Shown here: positions 32,629 to 40,749 of the stretch, in pieces
Layout: each line of letters opens with the position of its first letter
Position numbering within the stretch: the stretch's first letter is position 1
From: Janthinobacterium sp. TND4EL3
GTDB lineage: Bacteria > Pseudomonadota > Gammaproteobacteria > Burkholderiales > Burkholderiaceae_D
Reading direction: 5' to 3'
Assembly (NCBI RefSeq): GCF_900156175.1
Contig: NZ_FTMV01000009.1
Span: 1 to 64,000 of the forward strand
DNA length: 64,000 bases
Notes under the pieces: model-generated
Database searches by the model: none
Seen by the model: the letters and a program-made list of their open reading frames with translations, nothing else
What the model was told of the DNA's origin: nothing
Position numbers and translations under genes: made by a program

Positions 32629-33528
32629 ATGAAGTGGGCCTTGCTGGGCATTTTTGTGTTTTCTGTTTTACATATTCATTTTCGGGGCAAGGTGCGCCTG
32701 CCGTTCCGCCGGCAGATCTTCGATCATTCCTCGTTCATGGCGCCGCTGAACCTGTTCATGCACACCTTTTCCAGGGTGCCGGCCACGCCCTACCTTTCCG
32801 TCGAGCAATTCCCGGAACTGGCGCCGCTGCAGCAGAACTGGCAGGTCATCCGCGACGAGGCGCTGCGCATGCAGGAAATGAAAAAGATCAAGGCGGCTGA
32901 AAAGAACAATGACGTGGGCTTCAATTCCTTCTTCAAGTATGGCTGGAAGCGTTTCTACCTGAAATGGTATGACGCGAACCACCCGTCGGCGCAGCAGATG
33001 TGCCCGCAAACCTATGCGCTGCTGCAATCGATACCGTCGATCAAGGCGGCCATGTTCGCGGAACTGCCGCAAGGCGGCAAGCTCAACCCGCACCGCGACC
33101 CGTTCGCCGGCTCCCTGCGCTACCACCTCGGCTTGCAGACGCCGAACGACGACCGCTGCTTCATCGACGTCGATGGCGAACGCCACAGCTGGCGCGACGG
33201 CCAGGCCGTGATGTTCGATGAAACGTATATCCACTGGGCCCGCAACGACGCCGACAGCGACCGCATCATCCTGTTCTGCGACATCGAACGGCCGATGCGC
33301 TACCGCTGGGCGCAGGCGCTGAACCGCTGGCTGGGCCGCACCCTGATGACGGCCGCCGCCTCGCCCAACGAACTGGGCGACCAGGTGGGCGGCGTGAGCA
33401 AGCTGTTCCAGATTTCCTGGACCATGGGCCAGTACCGCCGGCGCTTCAAGGCGTGGAACAAGACGGCCTACCAGGTCACCCGCGTGGCGCTGGTGGTCGG
33501 CATCATCGCGCTGATCTATTTTATTTAA
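32629..33528 (+). CDS. lpxO: Lipid A hydroxylase (aspartyl/asparaginyl beta-hydroxylase family)
   Basis: 299 residues from ATG 32629, preceded by GAGG. This is an Fe(II)/2-oxoglutarate dioxygenase that hydroxylates the secondary acyl chain of lipid A at the inner membrane. An N-terminal membrane segment (WALLGIFVFSVLHIHF) and a C-terminal one (VALVVGIIALIYFI) flank the catalytic domain. The iron ligands are in LNPHRDPFAGSLRYHLG (His and Asp) and the second His in YIHWARNDA, with the cosubstrate Arg nearby. FSRVPATPYLSVEQFPEL is a typical LpxO N-terminal block. The gene ends at a clear rho-independent terminator. Confidence 0.9.
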   Translation: MKWALLGIFVFSVLHIHFRGKVRLPFRRQIFDHSSFMAPLNLFMHTFSRVPATPYLSVEQFPELAPLQQNWQVIRDEALRMQEMKKIKAAEKNNDVGFNSFFKYGWKRFYLKWYDANHPSAQQMCPQTYALLQSIPSIKAAMFAELPQGGKLNPHRDPFAGSLRYHLGLQTPNDDRCFIDVDGERHSWRDGQAVMFDETYIHWARNDADSDRIILFCDIERPMRYRWAQALNRWLGRTLMTAAASPNELGDQVGGVSKLFQISWTMGQYRRRFKAWNKTAYQVTRVALVVGIIALIYFI

Positions 33529-33555
33529 GCACCTTGCTTGCACCGCATTGCAAAA

Positions 33556-33577
33556 GCCGCCTCCGGGCGGTTTTTTT
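33556..33577 (+). terminator. Rho-independent terminator after lpxO
   Basis: CCGCC (33557-33561) pairs with GGCGG (33566-33570) around a four-base loop, followed at once by seven T residues. It lies 28 bases after the lpxO stop. Confidence 0.85.
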
Positions 33578-33613
33578 ATCATGCGATGCCACTGACCGGG
33601 AGAATCTGAAGAA

Positions 33614-34024
33614 ATGACCGAACGAGACCGCCAGTACGATATCCGCATCGGCGACGACGCCTGGATCGAATTCATCGACCTTGACGGCCGCTATGAGCAG
33701 GCCGTCGACATCGATGGCTTGCTGGGGGAACTGTGGCCGCTGATCTGCCGCCTGGAAACCCATTGCGTGGCCGGCTGTTGCGGCATGGATGCCTTCGATT
33801 TCACGCGTGAAGGCATCGCCGCGGCGCTGACTGAGCTTGACCGCGCGCAACTGCATGCCGCCTGCGCGCAGGCCCGCGGCGCCCTGGCAGCGGCCGCCGG
33901 CGATGTTTTCGTGAGCAACACGATGAATCAGATAGCCGATAAGCGCGTGTTTCTGCAATTGCTCGCGCATCTAGACCGCTGCCTTGGCGCGCCGCAAGCA
34001 GCAGCGGCGCCAAATCGGCGATAA
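33614..34024 (+). CDS. DUF6331-family protein
   Basis: 136 residues from ATG 33614 (GGGAGAATC upstream). WPLICRLETHCVAGCCGMDAFDF is the family hallmark, with a Cys-Cys pair. Elsewhere it is helical and acidic. There is no signal peptide. DUF6331 proteins have no known function and are often single, with immunity-like distribution. It is followed after 30 bases by the carbonic anhydrase gene on the same strand. Confidence 0.7.
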   Translation: MTERDRQYDIRIGDDAWIEFIDLDGRYEQAVDIDGLLGELWPLICRLETHCVAGCCGMDAFDFTREGIAAALTELDRAQLHAACAQARGALAAAAGDVFVSNTMNQIADKRVFLQLLAHLDRCLGAPQAAAAPNRR

Positions 34025-34054
34025 TACGGGCTTCCACCACTCTCTTCTTTATTT

Positions 34055-34687
34055 ATGCGCGACATCATTGCCGGATTTCTACGTTTCCAGAAGGAAGTTT
34101 TTCCTGAACGCCGAGAACTGTTCAAGACGCTGGCCACGGGCCAGACGCCGAAGGCCTTGTTCATCTCGTGTTCCGACAGCCGCATGGTGCCGGAACTGGT
34201 GACGCAGCGCGAACCCGGCGAACTGTTCGTGATCCGCAACGCGGGCAATATCGTGCCCTCGTTCGGCCCGGAGCCGGGCGGCGTGAGCGCCTCCGTCGAA
34301 TTTGCCGTGGCGGCCCTGCAAGTGACGGACATCGTCATTTGCGGCCATTCCGACTGCGGCGCCATGAAAGCCATCGCCACCTGCACTTGCCTCGAACACA
34401 TGCCCGCCGTCAAGAGCTGGCTGCGCCACGCGGATGCGGCGCGCATGATCAATGAATCCGTCGAGCACGCCACGGAACAGGAGCGCATCGACGGCATGGT
34501 GCGCGCCAACGTCGTGGCCCAGCTCAACAATATCCGCACCCACCCTTCGGTGGCCCTGGCCATCACGCAAAAGCGCCTGACCCTGCATGGCTGGGTGTAC
34601 GACATCGAAAACGGCTCGCTCGACGCGCTCGACGAATCGACCGGCCAATTTGTCCCGCTCGCGGACCATCCGGCATCGAAGCTGTAG
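34055..34687 (+). CDS. Beta-class carbonic anhydrase
   Basis: 210 residues. It interconverts CO2 and bicarbonate in the cytoplasm, supplying carboxylases. The zinc site is complete: [12 protein letters not shown] (Cys and the Asp/Arg dyad) and [13 protein letters not shown] (His and Cys). [27 protein letters not shown] is the standard core. The C-terminal [15 protein letters not shown] is typical of the bacterial Can/CynT type. There is no cyanase gene nearby, so a general role is likely. A 99-base gap precedes the ferredoxin gene. Confidence 0.93.
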   Translation: MRDIIAGFLRFQKEVFPERRELFKTLATGQTPKALFISCSDSRMVPELVTQREPGELFVIRNAGNIVPSFGPEPGGVSASVEFAVAALQVTDIVICGHSDCGAMKAIATCTCLEHMPAVKSWLRHADAARMINESVEHATEQERIDGMVRANVVAQLNNIRTHPSVALAITQKRLTLHGWVYDIENGSLDALDESTGQFVPLADHPASKL

Positions 34688-34786
34688 GCGCGGCATGTCC
34701 CAGGTCAGGCGCAAACTGCGCTTGACCTTCACCAGGCGGGAAGGTTCAAGGTAGCGGCATTCACCACGAACCAAGGAGTATCCCGC

Positions 34787-35119
34787 ATGCCCACCATCAC
34801 CATCCTGCCCCATCCCGAACTGGCTCCCGACGGCGCCGTCATCGACGCGCCGGAAGGCATGAGCATTTGCGACGCCTTGCTGCGCAATCACATCGACATC
34901 GAACATGCATGCGGCCAGGTGGGCGCCTGCTCGACCTGCCACGTGGTCGTGGTGCGCGGTTTCGACTCGCTCAATGCGCTGGGCGACAATGAAGAAGACA
35001 TGCTCGACCAGGCCTGGGGCTTGCAGCCCCAGTCGCGCCTGTCGTGCCAGGCCCGCCCCGGCAAGGAAGACCTGACGGTCGAACTGCCCCGCTACACGCT
35101 GAACCACGCCAAGGAATAG
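34787..35119 (+). CDS. fdx: 2Fe-2S ferredoxin, Isc type
   Basis: 110 residues from ATG 34787, preceded by an AAGGAG site. The cluster ligands are in EHACGQVGACSTCHV (Cys-x5-Cys-x2-Cys) and the later LSCQARPGK. LNALGDNEEDMLDQAWGL matches the adrenodoxin-like Fdx used in iron-sulphur cluster assembly. In many Proteobacteria fdx ends the isc operon, whereas here it stands alone, as in several Burkholderiales. It converges on the M13 peptidase gene with a 33-base gap. Confidence 0.9.
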   Translation: MPTITILPHPELAPDGAVIDAPEGMSICDALLRNHIDIEHACGQVGACSTCHVVVVRGFDSLNALGDNEEDMLDQAWGLQPQSRLSCQARPGKEDLTVELPRYTLNHAKE

Positions 35120-35152
35120 TCCCCGGCGCGGCCCTTGGCTAGCCGGGCATGC

Positions 35153-37195
35153 TTACCACATGATCACGCGCTGCTCGGGCGGCAGGTACATGGGGTCGCC
35201 CGGCTTGATGTCGAAGGCCTCGTAGAAGCCGGGCTGGTTCTTGACCGTGCCCTTGGCGCGGAATTCGCCCGGCGAATGCGGGTCGCTCTTGATCTGCGCG
35301 ATGGCCGCTTCCGGACGCAGTTTCGCGCGCCACTTCTGCGCAAAGCCGATGTACAGGCGCTGTTCGCCCGTCAAGCCGTCGATGACGGGCGACGGCTTGC
35401 CGCCCAGCGAACGCTGGTAGGCCTTGTAGGTGATCGACAGGCCGGAATTGTCGCCGATGTTTTCGCCCAAAGTCAGTTCGCCATTGATGTGGTAGCCCGG
35501 CACGGGGCTGTAGGCGCCGTACTGCTTGACGAGGCCGGCTGCCAGCGCCTTGAAGGCGGCGCGGTCCTGCGCCGTCCACCAGTTGCGCAGGCGGCCCTTG
35601 GCATCGTACTGGCTGCCCGAATCGTCGAAGGCGTGGCTGATCTCATGGCCGAAGGTAATGCCCAGCAAGCCGTAGTTGACGGCGTCTTCCGCCTTCACGT
35701 TGAAGAATGGCGGCTGCAAGATCGCGGCCGGGATCGTGATTGCGTTCAGCGCCGGGCTGTAGCTGGCGTTGACGGTTTGCGGCGTCATCGACCATTCGTC
35801 GCGGTCGACGGGCTTGCCCAGCTTGGCCAGGTTCTGCTGGCGGCTCCAGGCGCGCGAGGCGCGCACGTTGGCGATCAGGTCGTTCGGCTGCGTCTGCATG
35901 CTGCTGTAGTCGCGCCAGGTATCCGGGTAGGCGATCTTCGGTTTCAGGGCGGCCAGCTTGAGCTGGGCTTCCTTCTTGGTTTCCGGGCCCATCCAGTCCA
36001 GCTGTTCGATGCCATCCTTGAACGAGGCGACGAAATTGTCGAACATGGCCATCACGCGCGGCTTCGTTTCCGGCGGCAGATACATTTCCACGTAGCGCTT
36101 GCCGACGGCGTCGCTGATGGCGTTATCCGTGAAGCGCAGCGCCAGCTGCCACTGCGGTTCGCTTTGCGGCACGCCGCGCAGCACCGTGCCGTCGAAGGCG
36201 AAACGCTCCTTGACGGTGGCGCTGTCCAGGTAGGAAGCATAGCTTTCGATGATGCGCCAGTTCAGGTAGCTCTTCCACGATGCCAGCGGCACGGCGGCCA
36301 CGGTCTCGGAGAATCCTGTCATGAAGCTGGGCTGGCGTACCACGGCCGAGCTTTCCTTTTTCGCCAGGCCGGCGGCGGCAAAGTAGGCTTTCCAGTCGAA
36401 GGCGGGCGCCAGCGCCGCGAACTTGTCGAAATCGACGCGGTTATACGATTTGACGGGGTCGCGCATCTGCACGCGCGTCCACTGCACGGCCGCCAGGCGC
36501 GTTTCGATGTCGAGGATCTGCGCCGCGTGTTCTGCCGCGGCCTTGTCGCCGCTCATGGCCAGCATGGTTTCGATATGCTTGAGGTACTTGGCGCGCACGG
36601 CTTGCAGCTTGGCGTCGTCCTCCTTCAGGTAGTAGTCGCGGTCGGGCAAGCCCAGGCCGGACTGGCTGATGTTGACCGTGTAGCGCTCGGGGTCTTGCGC
36701 ATCGGGCGCCACATAGGCGGAAAACGGCGTCTGGATGCCATTGCCTTGCAAATAAGCAAACAGGGCCGGCAAGTCCTTCTTGTCTTTCACGCTGGCGACG
36801 CGGGCCAACTCGGTCTTCAAGGGCTTGAAGCCGGCCGCATCGCGCGCCTTCTCGTTCATGAAGCTCGTGTACAGGTCGGCGATCTTGTGCGCTTCGCTGC
36901 CGGGCTTGCCGGGGTTCTTGACGGTGGCGTCGATCAGGCCGCGCAGCTGGCCCTGCGCGATTTCGCGCAATTCGATATACGTGCCCCAGACGGACTTGTC
37001 GGCCGGGATTTGCGTATTGCGGGTCCACACGCCGTTGACGTAGCCGTAGAAATCATCCTTGGGGCTGACGGCCGGGTCCAGGGTTTTCAGGTCGATGCCG
37101 GAAACAGGCGCGGTAGCGCCGTGCTGGGCATACAGCGAGGGCGAGGAGAAGGCGAACAAGGCGCAGCAGGCGGCGCTGATGAGTGAACGTTTCAC
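35153..37195 (-). CDS. M13-family zinc endopeptidase (neprilysin/PepO-like), exported
   Basis: 680 residues. A signal peptide (SLISAACCALFAFSSPSLYA) is followed by the N-terminal M13 domain (SGIDLKTLDPAVSPKDDFYGYVNG). The catalytic HExxH is GITFGHEISHAFDD and the third zinc ligand is in LTLGENIGDNSGL. The ending CW is replaced by RVIMW, close to the family's CxxW tail but without the Cys. NAFYSP-type substrate loop reads VNASYSPALNAI. It cleaves small peptides in the periplasm. It is monocistronic, with the promoter upstream of 37195. Confidence 0.93.
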   Translation of the reverse strand: MKRSLISAACCALFAFSSPSLYAQHGATAPVSGIDLKTLDPAVSPKDDFYGYVNGVWTRNTQIPADKSVWGTYIELREIAQGQLRGLIDATVKNPGKPGSEAHKIADLYTSFMNEKARDAAGFKPLKTELARVASVKDKKDLPALFAYLQGNGIQTPFSAYVAPDAQDPERYTVNISQSGLGLPDRDYYLKEDDAKLQAVRAKYLKHIETMLAMSGDKAAAEHAAQILDIETRLAAVQWTRVQMRDPVKSYNRVDFDKFAALAPAFDWKAYFAAAGLAKKESSAVVRQPSFMTGFSETVAAVPLASWKSYLNWRIIESYASYLDSATVKERFAFDGTVLRGVPQSEPQWQLALRFTDNAISDAVGKRYVEMYLPPETKPRVMAMFDNFVASFKDGIEQLDWMGPETKKEAQLKLAALKPKIAYPDTWRDYSSMQTQPNDLIANVRASRAWSRQQNLAKLGKPVDRDEWSMTPQTVNASYSPALNAITIPAAILQPPFFNVKAEDAVNYGLLGITFGHEISHAFDDSGSQYDAKGRLRNWWTAQDRAAFKALAAGLVKQYGAYSPVPGYHINGELTLGENIGDNSGLSITYKAYQRSLGGKPSPVIDGLTGEQRLYIGFAQKWRAKLRPEAAIAQIKSDPHSPGEFRAKGTVKNQPGFYEAFDIKPGDPMYLPPEQRVIMW

Positions 37196-37313
37196 GAAGA
37201 TTCCTTTAATTGTTTTAACTTCATGTTGGGGAACATGCTGTGTCCAGGCATGGGAGGCCGGATTATAGTCGGCCTGCCTGCGGGCAACAATGACAGTTGA
37301 ACAATTCCAGCGA

Positions 37314-38084
37314 TCAGCGAATCAGCAAATCAAACAGATCCAGGGCCTTCTTATCCTGATTTTTCTGCATGTCCGCCAGCGAACCCGGCGTAGGCGGGCC
37401 ATCGCCGGCCGCGTGATTGAAGTAGTTAAAATCGAGCTTGATCTTGTCTTCCAGGCCGCTCGCATAATTGTCAGGGTATTGCGCCTGTTCCAGTTGCGGC
37501 AGTGCATTGAAATGCCCCAGCACGGATTTGAAGAAATTGGTCATCTTGCCGGTGGTATTGTATTCCTGCATGGCTTGCGCCACGACTTGAGTGCGCCAGG
37601 CCTGCTCTTCATCGTAGGCCTGCGTAAAGGCGGCGCGGCGCTCGTTGATGGTAAAGGTCCCGCTGTCATCGTTCGTGATGGCGGACAATTGGTCGCGCGA
37701 CAAGCCCGCAAACGGATTGGGCCCCTTGTTATCGACATAAGCGGTGGCGGCGGCGGCCGACTTTGCCGAGGCCGCGTCATTCGGCTGCGGCAGCTGCTTT
37801 GCGGCGGCCGTCTTGTGTTCGGCGTCCAGCGGATACAGGATGTCGGTGGTATTGTCATTCACCCAGGCACCCAGCGTGGCGTGGTCGTAGCCCCGGATGG
37901 TGGCGCTGGTGGCTTTCTCTGCCGCCGACAAACGCCCGGCCAGGGTCGAGATCACGACCTCGTCCGCCACGGCGCCCGCGGCGGCTGGCGCCTGCGTTGC
38001 CGGCGCCTTGTCCGATGACGTTTTATTGCCTTCAGCGCCAGAGAGCGCCCCGGACCGGATTCCTGCCGTGTTGATATGCATCAT
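37314..38084 (-). CDS. Hypothetical Ala-rich protein
   Basis: 256 residues from ATG 38082-38084 (a GGGAT site upstream; a second ATG follows at once). Residues about 8-50 are low in complexity, rich in Ala, Ser and Gly. The rest has a recognisable soluble domain with YDHATLGAWVNDNTTDILYP, NPFAGLSRDQLSAITND and FTINERRAAFTQAYDEEQAW. The FAGLSRDQLSAI and FTINERR pair suggests a repeated, possibly calcium-free EF-hand-like or structural helix set. There is no signal peptide. I do not recognise the family. Confidence 0.6.
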   Translation of the reverse strand: MMHINTAGIRSGALSGAEGNKTSSDKAPATQAPAAAGAVADEVVISTLAGRLSAAEKATSATIRGYDHATLGAWVNDNTTDILYPLDAEHKTAAAKQLPQPNDAASAKSAAAATAYVDNKGPNPFAGLSRDQLSAITNDDSGTFTINERRAAFTQAYDEEQAWRTQVVAQAMQEYNTTGKMTNFFKSVLGHFNALPQLEQAQYPDNYASGLEDKIKLDFNYFNHAAGDGPPTPGSLADMQKNQDKKALDLFDLLIR

Positions 38085-38224
38085 CGACCATCCCAAGATA
38101 AGTAAATGTTACTATAGCACAATAAATATCCAAGAAATGCCGGGGCAATCCAAGGCCGCCGCCCCTCTTCGGCGAAGGCCACGTCCCCAATCCATGCAGT
38201 CCTCTTTCGTACTGGAGCAGCCAG

Positions 38225-38461
38225 ATGCAGGAATTGCGGTTCAACATTTTCGGCACCCTGATCGCCATCTGCGGCATTCCGGGCGCCTGGCGCGCCTTCT
38301 ACCTGGGCGCGGAAGGCAAGCGCCGGCCCGCCGATTTCATCGTTCCCGACGATATCAGCGCCGATGCGCTATGCGAATACCTGGCGGACCTGTTCCACGA
38401 AGAGGCGACGCCGCGCAACAACACGGCCACGCAGATCACCGCGCCCGCGTGCCAGCCCTAG
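38225..38461 (+). CDS. DUF7661-like small protein
   Basis: 78 residues from ATG 38225. FNIFGTLIAICGIPGAWRAFYLGAEGKRRP is close to the DUF7661 pattern (small protein with an FG-turn and a YLG-EGKRR core), ending YLADLFHEEAT. It is soluble, and function is unknown. It converges on the DUF1439 lipoprotein gene with a single base between the stops. Confidence 0.6.
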   Translation: MQELRFNIFGTLIAICGIPGAWRAFYLGAEGKRRPADFIVPDDISADALCEYLADLFHEEATPRNNTATQITAPACQP

Positions 38462-38462
38462 C

Positions 38463-39032
38463 CTACTTCACCGGCTCGAACGTCACCGTCAAGCCATTGC
38501 TGGTAGTCCTGATCTGCGTGGGCACGAATTGCACGCCCGCATAGCGCAATTCGTCGGGCTTGAAGGTGTAGATGGGCGTTTCATGCATGAGCTGGTCGGC
38601 CACCAGGCTGGCCACCTTGGCGAACTGGCGCTGCTGCGCTTCGTCCATGCCGTCGATGCCCACCTTGTCCACGCTCGCTTCGCTCAGGTAGACGGCATTG
38701 CGCTGGGGATCGAGCACGAGGCGGCCCGACATGGCCAGGCTGCCGCGCCAGGTCTGGCGGATGAACGGCGGCATGACGCTGGCGTCCACGCTCAGGGCCA
38801 CCCGTTCGCGCTCGGGCTGCAAGGACAGTTGCGGATGCGTCAGCCTGACGTCCAGCACGGACAGCACGCGCTTGTCGATGGGAAAACGGCGCTCCAGGCC
38901 TTGCTGCATCTTGCTCAGTGACACATTCACGTCGCGCGGACCGATCAGGGTGGAACACGAAGCCAGCATCGTGCAGGCGATGGCGGCGATGGCGGCGGTT
39001 TTCAGCAAGGGACGGGCGGCAGTCACGTTCAT
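38463..39032 (-). CDS. DUF1439 lipoprotein
   Basis: 189 residues. The N-terminus ends in the lipobox TMLASC, so the mature protein should be lipid-anchored at its Cys. The DUF1439 domain covers most of the rest (LSKMQQGLERRFPIDKRVL, LTHPQLSLQPERERVALSVD, YTFKPDELRYAGVQFVP). E. coli YceB is of this type and adopts a lipid-binding fold. It is probably in the outer membrane. It is monocistronic; a terminator upstream separates it from the hemerythrin operon. Confidence 0.85.
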   Translation of the reverse strand: MNVTAARPLLKTAAIAAIACTMLASCSTLIGPRDVNVSLSKMQQGLERRFPIDKRVLSVLDVRLTHPQLSLQPERERVALSVDASVMPPFIRQTWRGSLAMSGRLVLDPQRNAVYLSEASVDKVGIDGMDEAQQRQFAKVASLVADQLMHETPIYTFKPDELRYAGVQFVPTQIRTTSNGLTVTFEPVK

Positions 39033-39086
39033 GGATGGTCTCGGTGGAAAGATGGCGCCATCTTACACATGCGGCCGCTTTCACGC

Positions 39087-39120
39087 AAAAACCGGCGCCC
39101 ACCTTGCAGCGGGCGCCGGT
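39087..39120 (-). terminator. Rho-independent terminator of the hemerythrin operon
   Basis: A perfect 10-base stem (39091-39100 with 39111-39120) with a 10-base loop. On the minus strand it is followed by five T residues. It lies 14 bases after the 24-residue peptide gene and so ends that operon. Confidence 0.8.
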
Positions 39121-39133
39121 TTTGTTGGCCCGC

Positions 39134-39208
39134 TTAGCGGACGAACAGGGCGATCAGTATGACGATGGGCAGCGGAATGCCCAGCAAGAGCAAGAGGATG
39201 GAACGCAT
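39134..39208 (-). CDS. 24-residue membrane peptide
   Basis: A short gene from ATG 39206-39208 to TAA 39134-39136, with an excellent AAGGAG site 7 bases upstream. The product begins MRSILLLLLGIPLP and ends VILIALFVR: one hydrophobic segment broken by a Pro pair. It is too short for most gene finders. Its position between the membrane-protein gene (27 bases upstream) and a strong terminator, together with the ribosome site, argues that it is translated. Similar tiny hydrophobic peptides are known in Proteobacteria, with functions mostly unknown; a partner of the upstream membrane protein is possible. Confidence 0.65.
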   Translation of the reverse strand: MRSILLLLLGIPLPIVILIALFVR

Positions 39209-39235
39209 GGCAGACTCCTTAATTGAATGGGGGCT

Positions 39236-40165
39236 TTAAATGGTCACGTGGCGCAGCACGCGCTCGTGGTCGCGCTGGCGGCCGCCGAACGTTGCCGCCA
39301 GGCTGGCAACGAAAGCCCCCAGCAGCAAGGCGACGAACATCCACAGTGCCGTGTGGGCGCCCGCCTTGCGGGCCGTTTCGGCCGCTTGCCGGGCCGCGGC
39401 CTTGGCGTCGGCGGCAGCCTTGGCGGCGCGGCCGTAGACGGCATCGACGCGCGCTTCCGCTTCGGCTTGCGTCAAGCCCGTGCGGCTGGCCACGACCTGG
39501 CCCAGGTAGGCGCGGTCATCGGCGGCCAGGCTGCCCGTCGACAGGCTAGTGGCGAAGATCTTGCCGATTTCCATGCGCTGGTCGGCCAGCGTGACGCCCG
39601 CCTCCGTGGCCGCCGGCGCCGCGCTGGCAGCCGGGGCTGGCGCGGCGCGCAGCAGCATGTCCGAGAAATAATCGAGCGGATTGGCGCCGCCGCCCTCGCC
39701 CGCCCTGGCGCCCGCAGCCCCGGCACCAGCCGCCGCGACCGGGCTTACCGCAGCGGCCACGCCGCTGCCCGCATCGATGGCGCCGCTGAGCACGGCGCGC
39801 GTGCCGCCGGCCAGCAGGCCGACGGTGAGCAGGGTCGCCACGGCCCAGGCCAGCAAGCCGTGCGCCGTATCGCGGAAATGCACTTCATCCGTATGCACGG
39901 CGCTCCATTTCACGCGCAGCCGGCCGGCCATGTAGCCGCCGATGCCGGACGCGGCCAGCTGCATGAAGGCCAGCCAGGCGATGGTCGACACGCCGATGGC
40001 AGTCGCGTTGAACGACCATGGCGACACGGACGACAGGCCCAGTCCCACGCCGAGGATCAGCAGGATGAAGGACAGGGCGGCGGCGGCCGCCGCGCCGGCC
40101 AGCACGGCGCCCCAGGACACGCCCGGGTGATTCAGGTCCGACTCGGACAATTGCGTAGCTTGCAT
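39236..40165 (-). CDS. Integral membrane protein of unknown function
   Basis: 309 residues. Four membrane segments are clear (about 18-45, 56-80, 105-130 and 275-298). The loop between the third and last is Ala/Gly rich and then charged (AEARVDAVYGRAAKAAADAKAAARQAAETARKAG begins after residue 245), likely a helical periplasmic or cytoplasmic stalk. The start MQATQLSESDLNHPGVSWGAV is preceded by an AGGGAGT site. It lies 35 bases downstream of the hemerythrin gene and upstream of the 24-residue peptide. No catalytic motif is visible. Confidence 0.7.
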   Translation of the reverse strand: MQATQLSESDLNHPGVSWGAVLAGAAAAAALSFILLILGVGLGLSSVSPWSFNATAIGVSTIAWLAFMQLAASGIGGYMAGRLRVKWSAVHTDEVHFRDTAHGLLAWAVATLLTVGLLAGGTRAVLSGAIDAGSGVAAAVSPVAAAGAGAAGARAGEGGGANPLDYFSDMLLRAAPAPAASAAPAATEAGVTLADQRMEIGKIFATSLSTGSLAADDRAYLGQVVASRTGLTQAEAEARVDAVYGRAAKAAADAKAAARQAAETARKAGAHTALWMFVALLLGAFVASLAATFGGRQRDHERVLRHVTI

Positions 40166-40200
40166 GGAATACTCCCTTGATTGATGATTTTATTGGCGCT

Positions 40201-40644
40201 TCAGGCGGCGACGCCCGTCAGCTGTTCCTTGCGCGCGGCCATTTCCCGGCCCAGCGCCTCGAGGTCGACGCCCGTCTGCCGCACCTTGGGAAACATGTCG
40301 CCCTCCTCTTCGCCCACGTGGTGCTCGATCTGCTCGGACAGGACCTTGACCTTGGCGTCGTACAGGTCGTCGGCCGGGTCCATCGCTTCGATCTGCGCGA
40401 TCAGCTCCTTGGCGCTCGCGTGCTCGACGAGGGCTTCATCCATCAGGTCGCCGTCGTGGATGGGGCGGCGCACGGCCGGATAGAAGATTTCCTCTTCCAG
40501 CTGCGTGTGCACGGTCAGTTCCTGGCAGATCTGGTCGGCCAGCTTTTTCTTCGTTGCAAAGGAGCGGTCGCTCAAGCCCTCATATTGGGCAAACAGGGCC
40601 TTCACGGCCTTGTGGTCCTGCATTAATAAACTGATCGCATTCAT
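40201..40644 (-). CDS. Hemerythrin-domain protein
   Basis: 147 residues, four-helix bundle. The di-iron ligands are visible as LLMQDHKAVKALF, ICQELTVHTQLEEEIFYP, ALVEHASAKELI and EHHVGEEEGDMFP. Hemerythrins bind O2 (or NO) at a non-haem di-iron site in the cytoplasm, serving as sensors, stores or iron-repair aids. It is first in a three-gene minus-strand operon. A perfect FNR-type box is centred about 88 bases upstream, in keeping with oxygen control. A GGCGCC-to-AGGAGG-like ribosome site precedes the ATG. Confidence 0.9.
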   Translation of the reverse strand: MNAISLLMQDHKAVKALFAQYEGLSDRSFATKKKLADQICQELTVHTQLEEEIFYPAVRRPIHDGDLMDEALVEHASAKELIAQIEAMDPADDLYDAKVKVLSEQIEHHVGEEEGDMFPKVRQTGVDLEALGREMAARKEQLTGVAA

Positions 40645-40725
40645 GGCGCCTCCTCGTTGTTGATGAGGCTAGGATGCACCGGGACGGCGCCAGCGTATGT
40701 GCGACGCCTTACACAATCTTGATAT

Positions 40726-40739
40726 TTGATACACATCAA
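40726..40739. promoter_or_regulatory. FNR/ANR-type box upstream of the hemerythrin operon
   Basis: TTGAT-ACAC-ATCAA is a perfect FNR/ANR palindrome. It lies between the prsR stop (40750) and the hemerythrin start (40644), in an AT-rich patch. It is placed to control the hemerythrin operon. Confidence 0.7.
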
Positions 40740-40749
40740 TACCCGGCCC

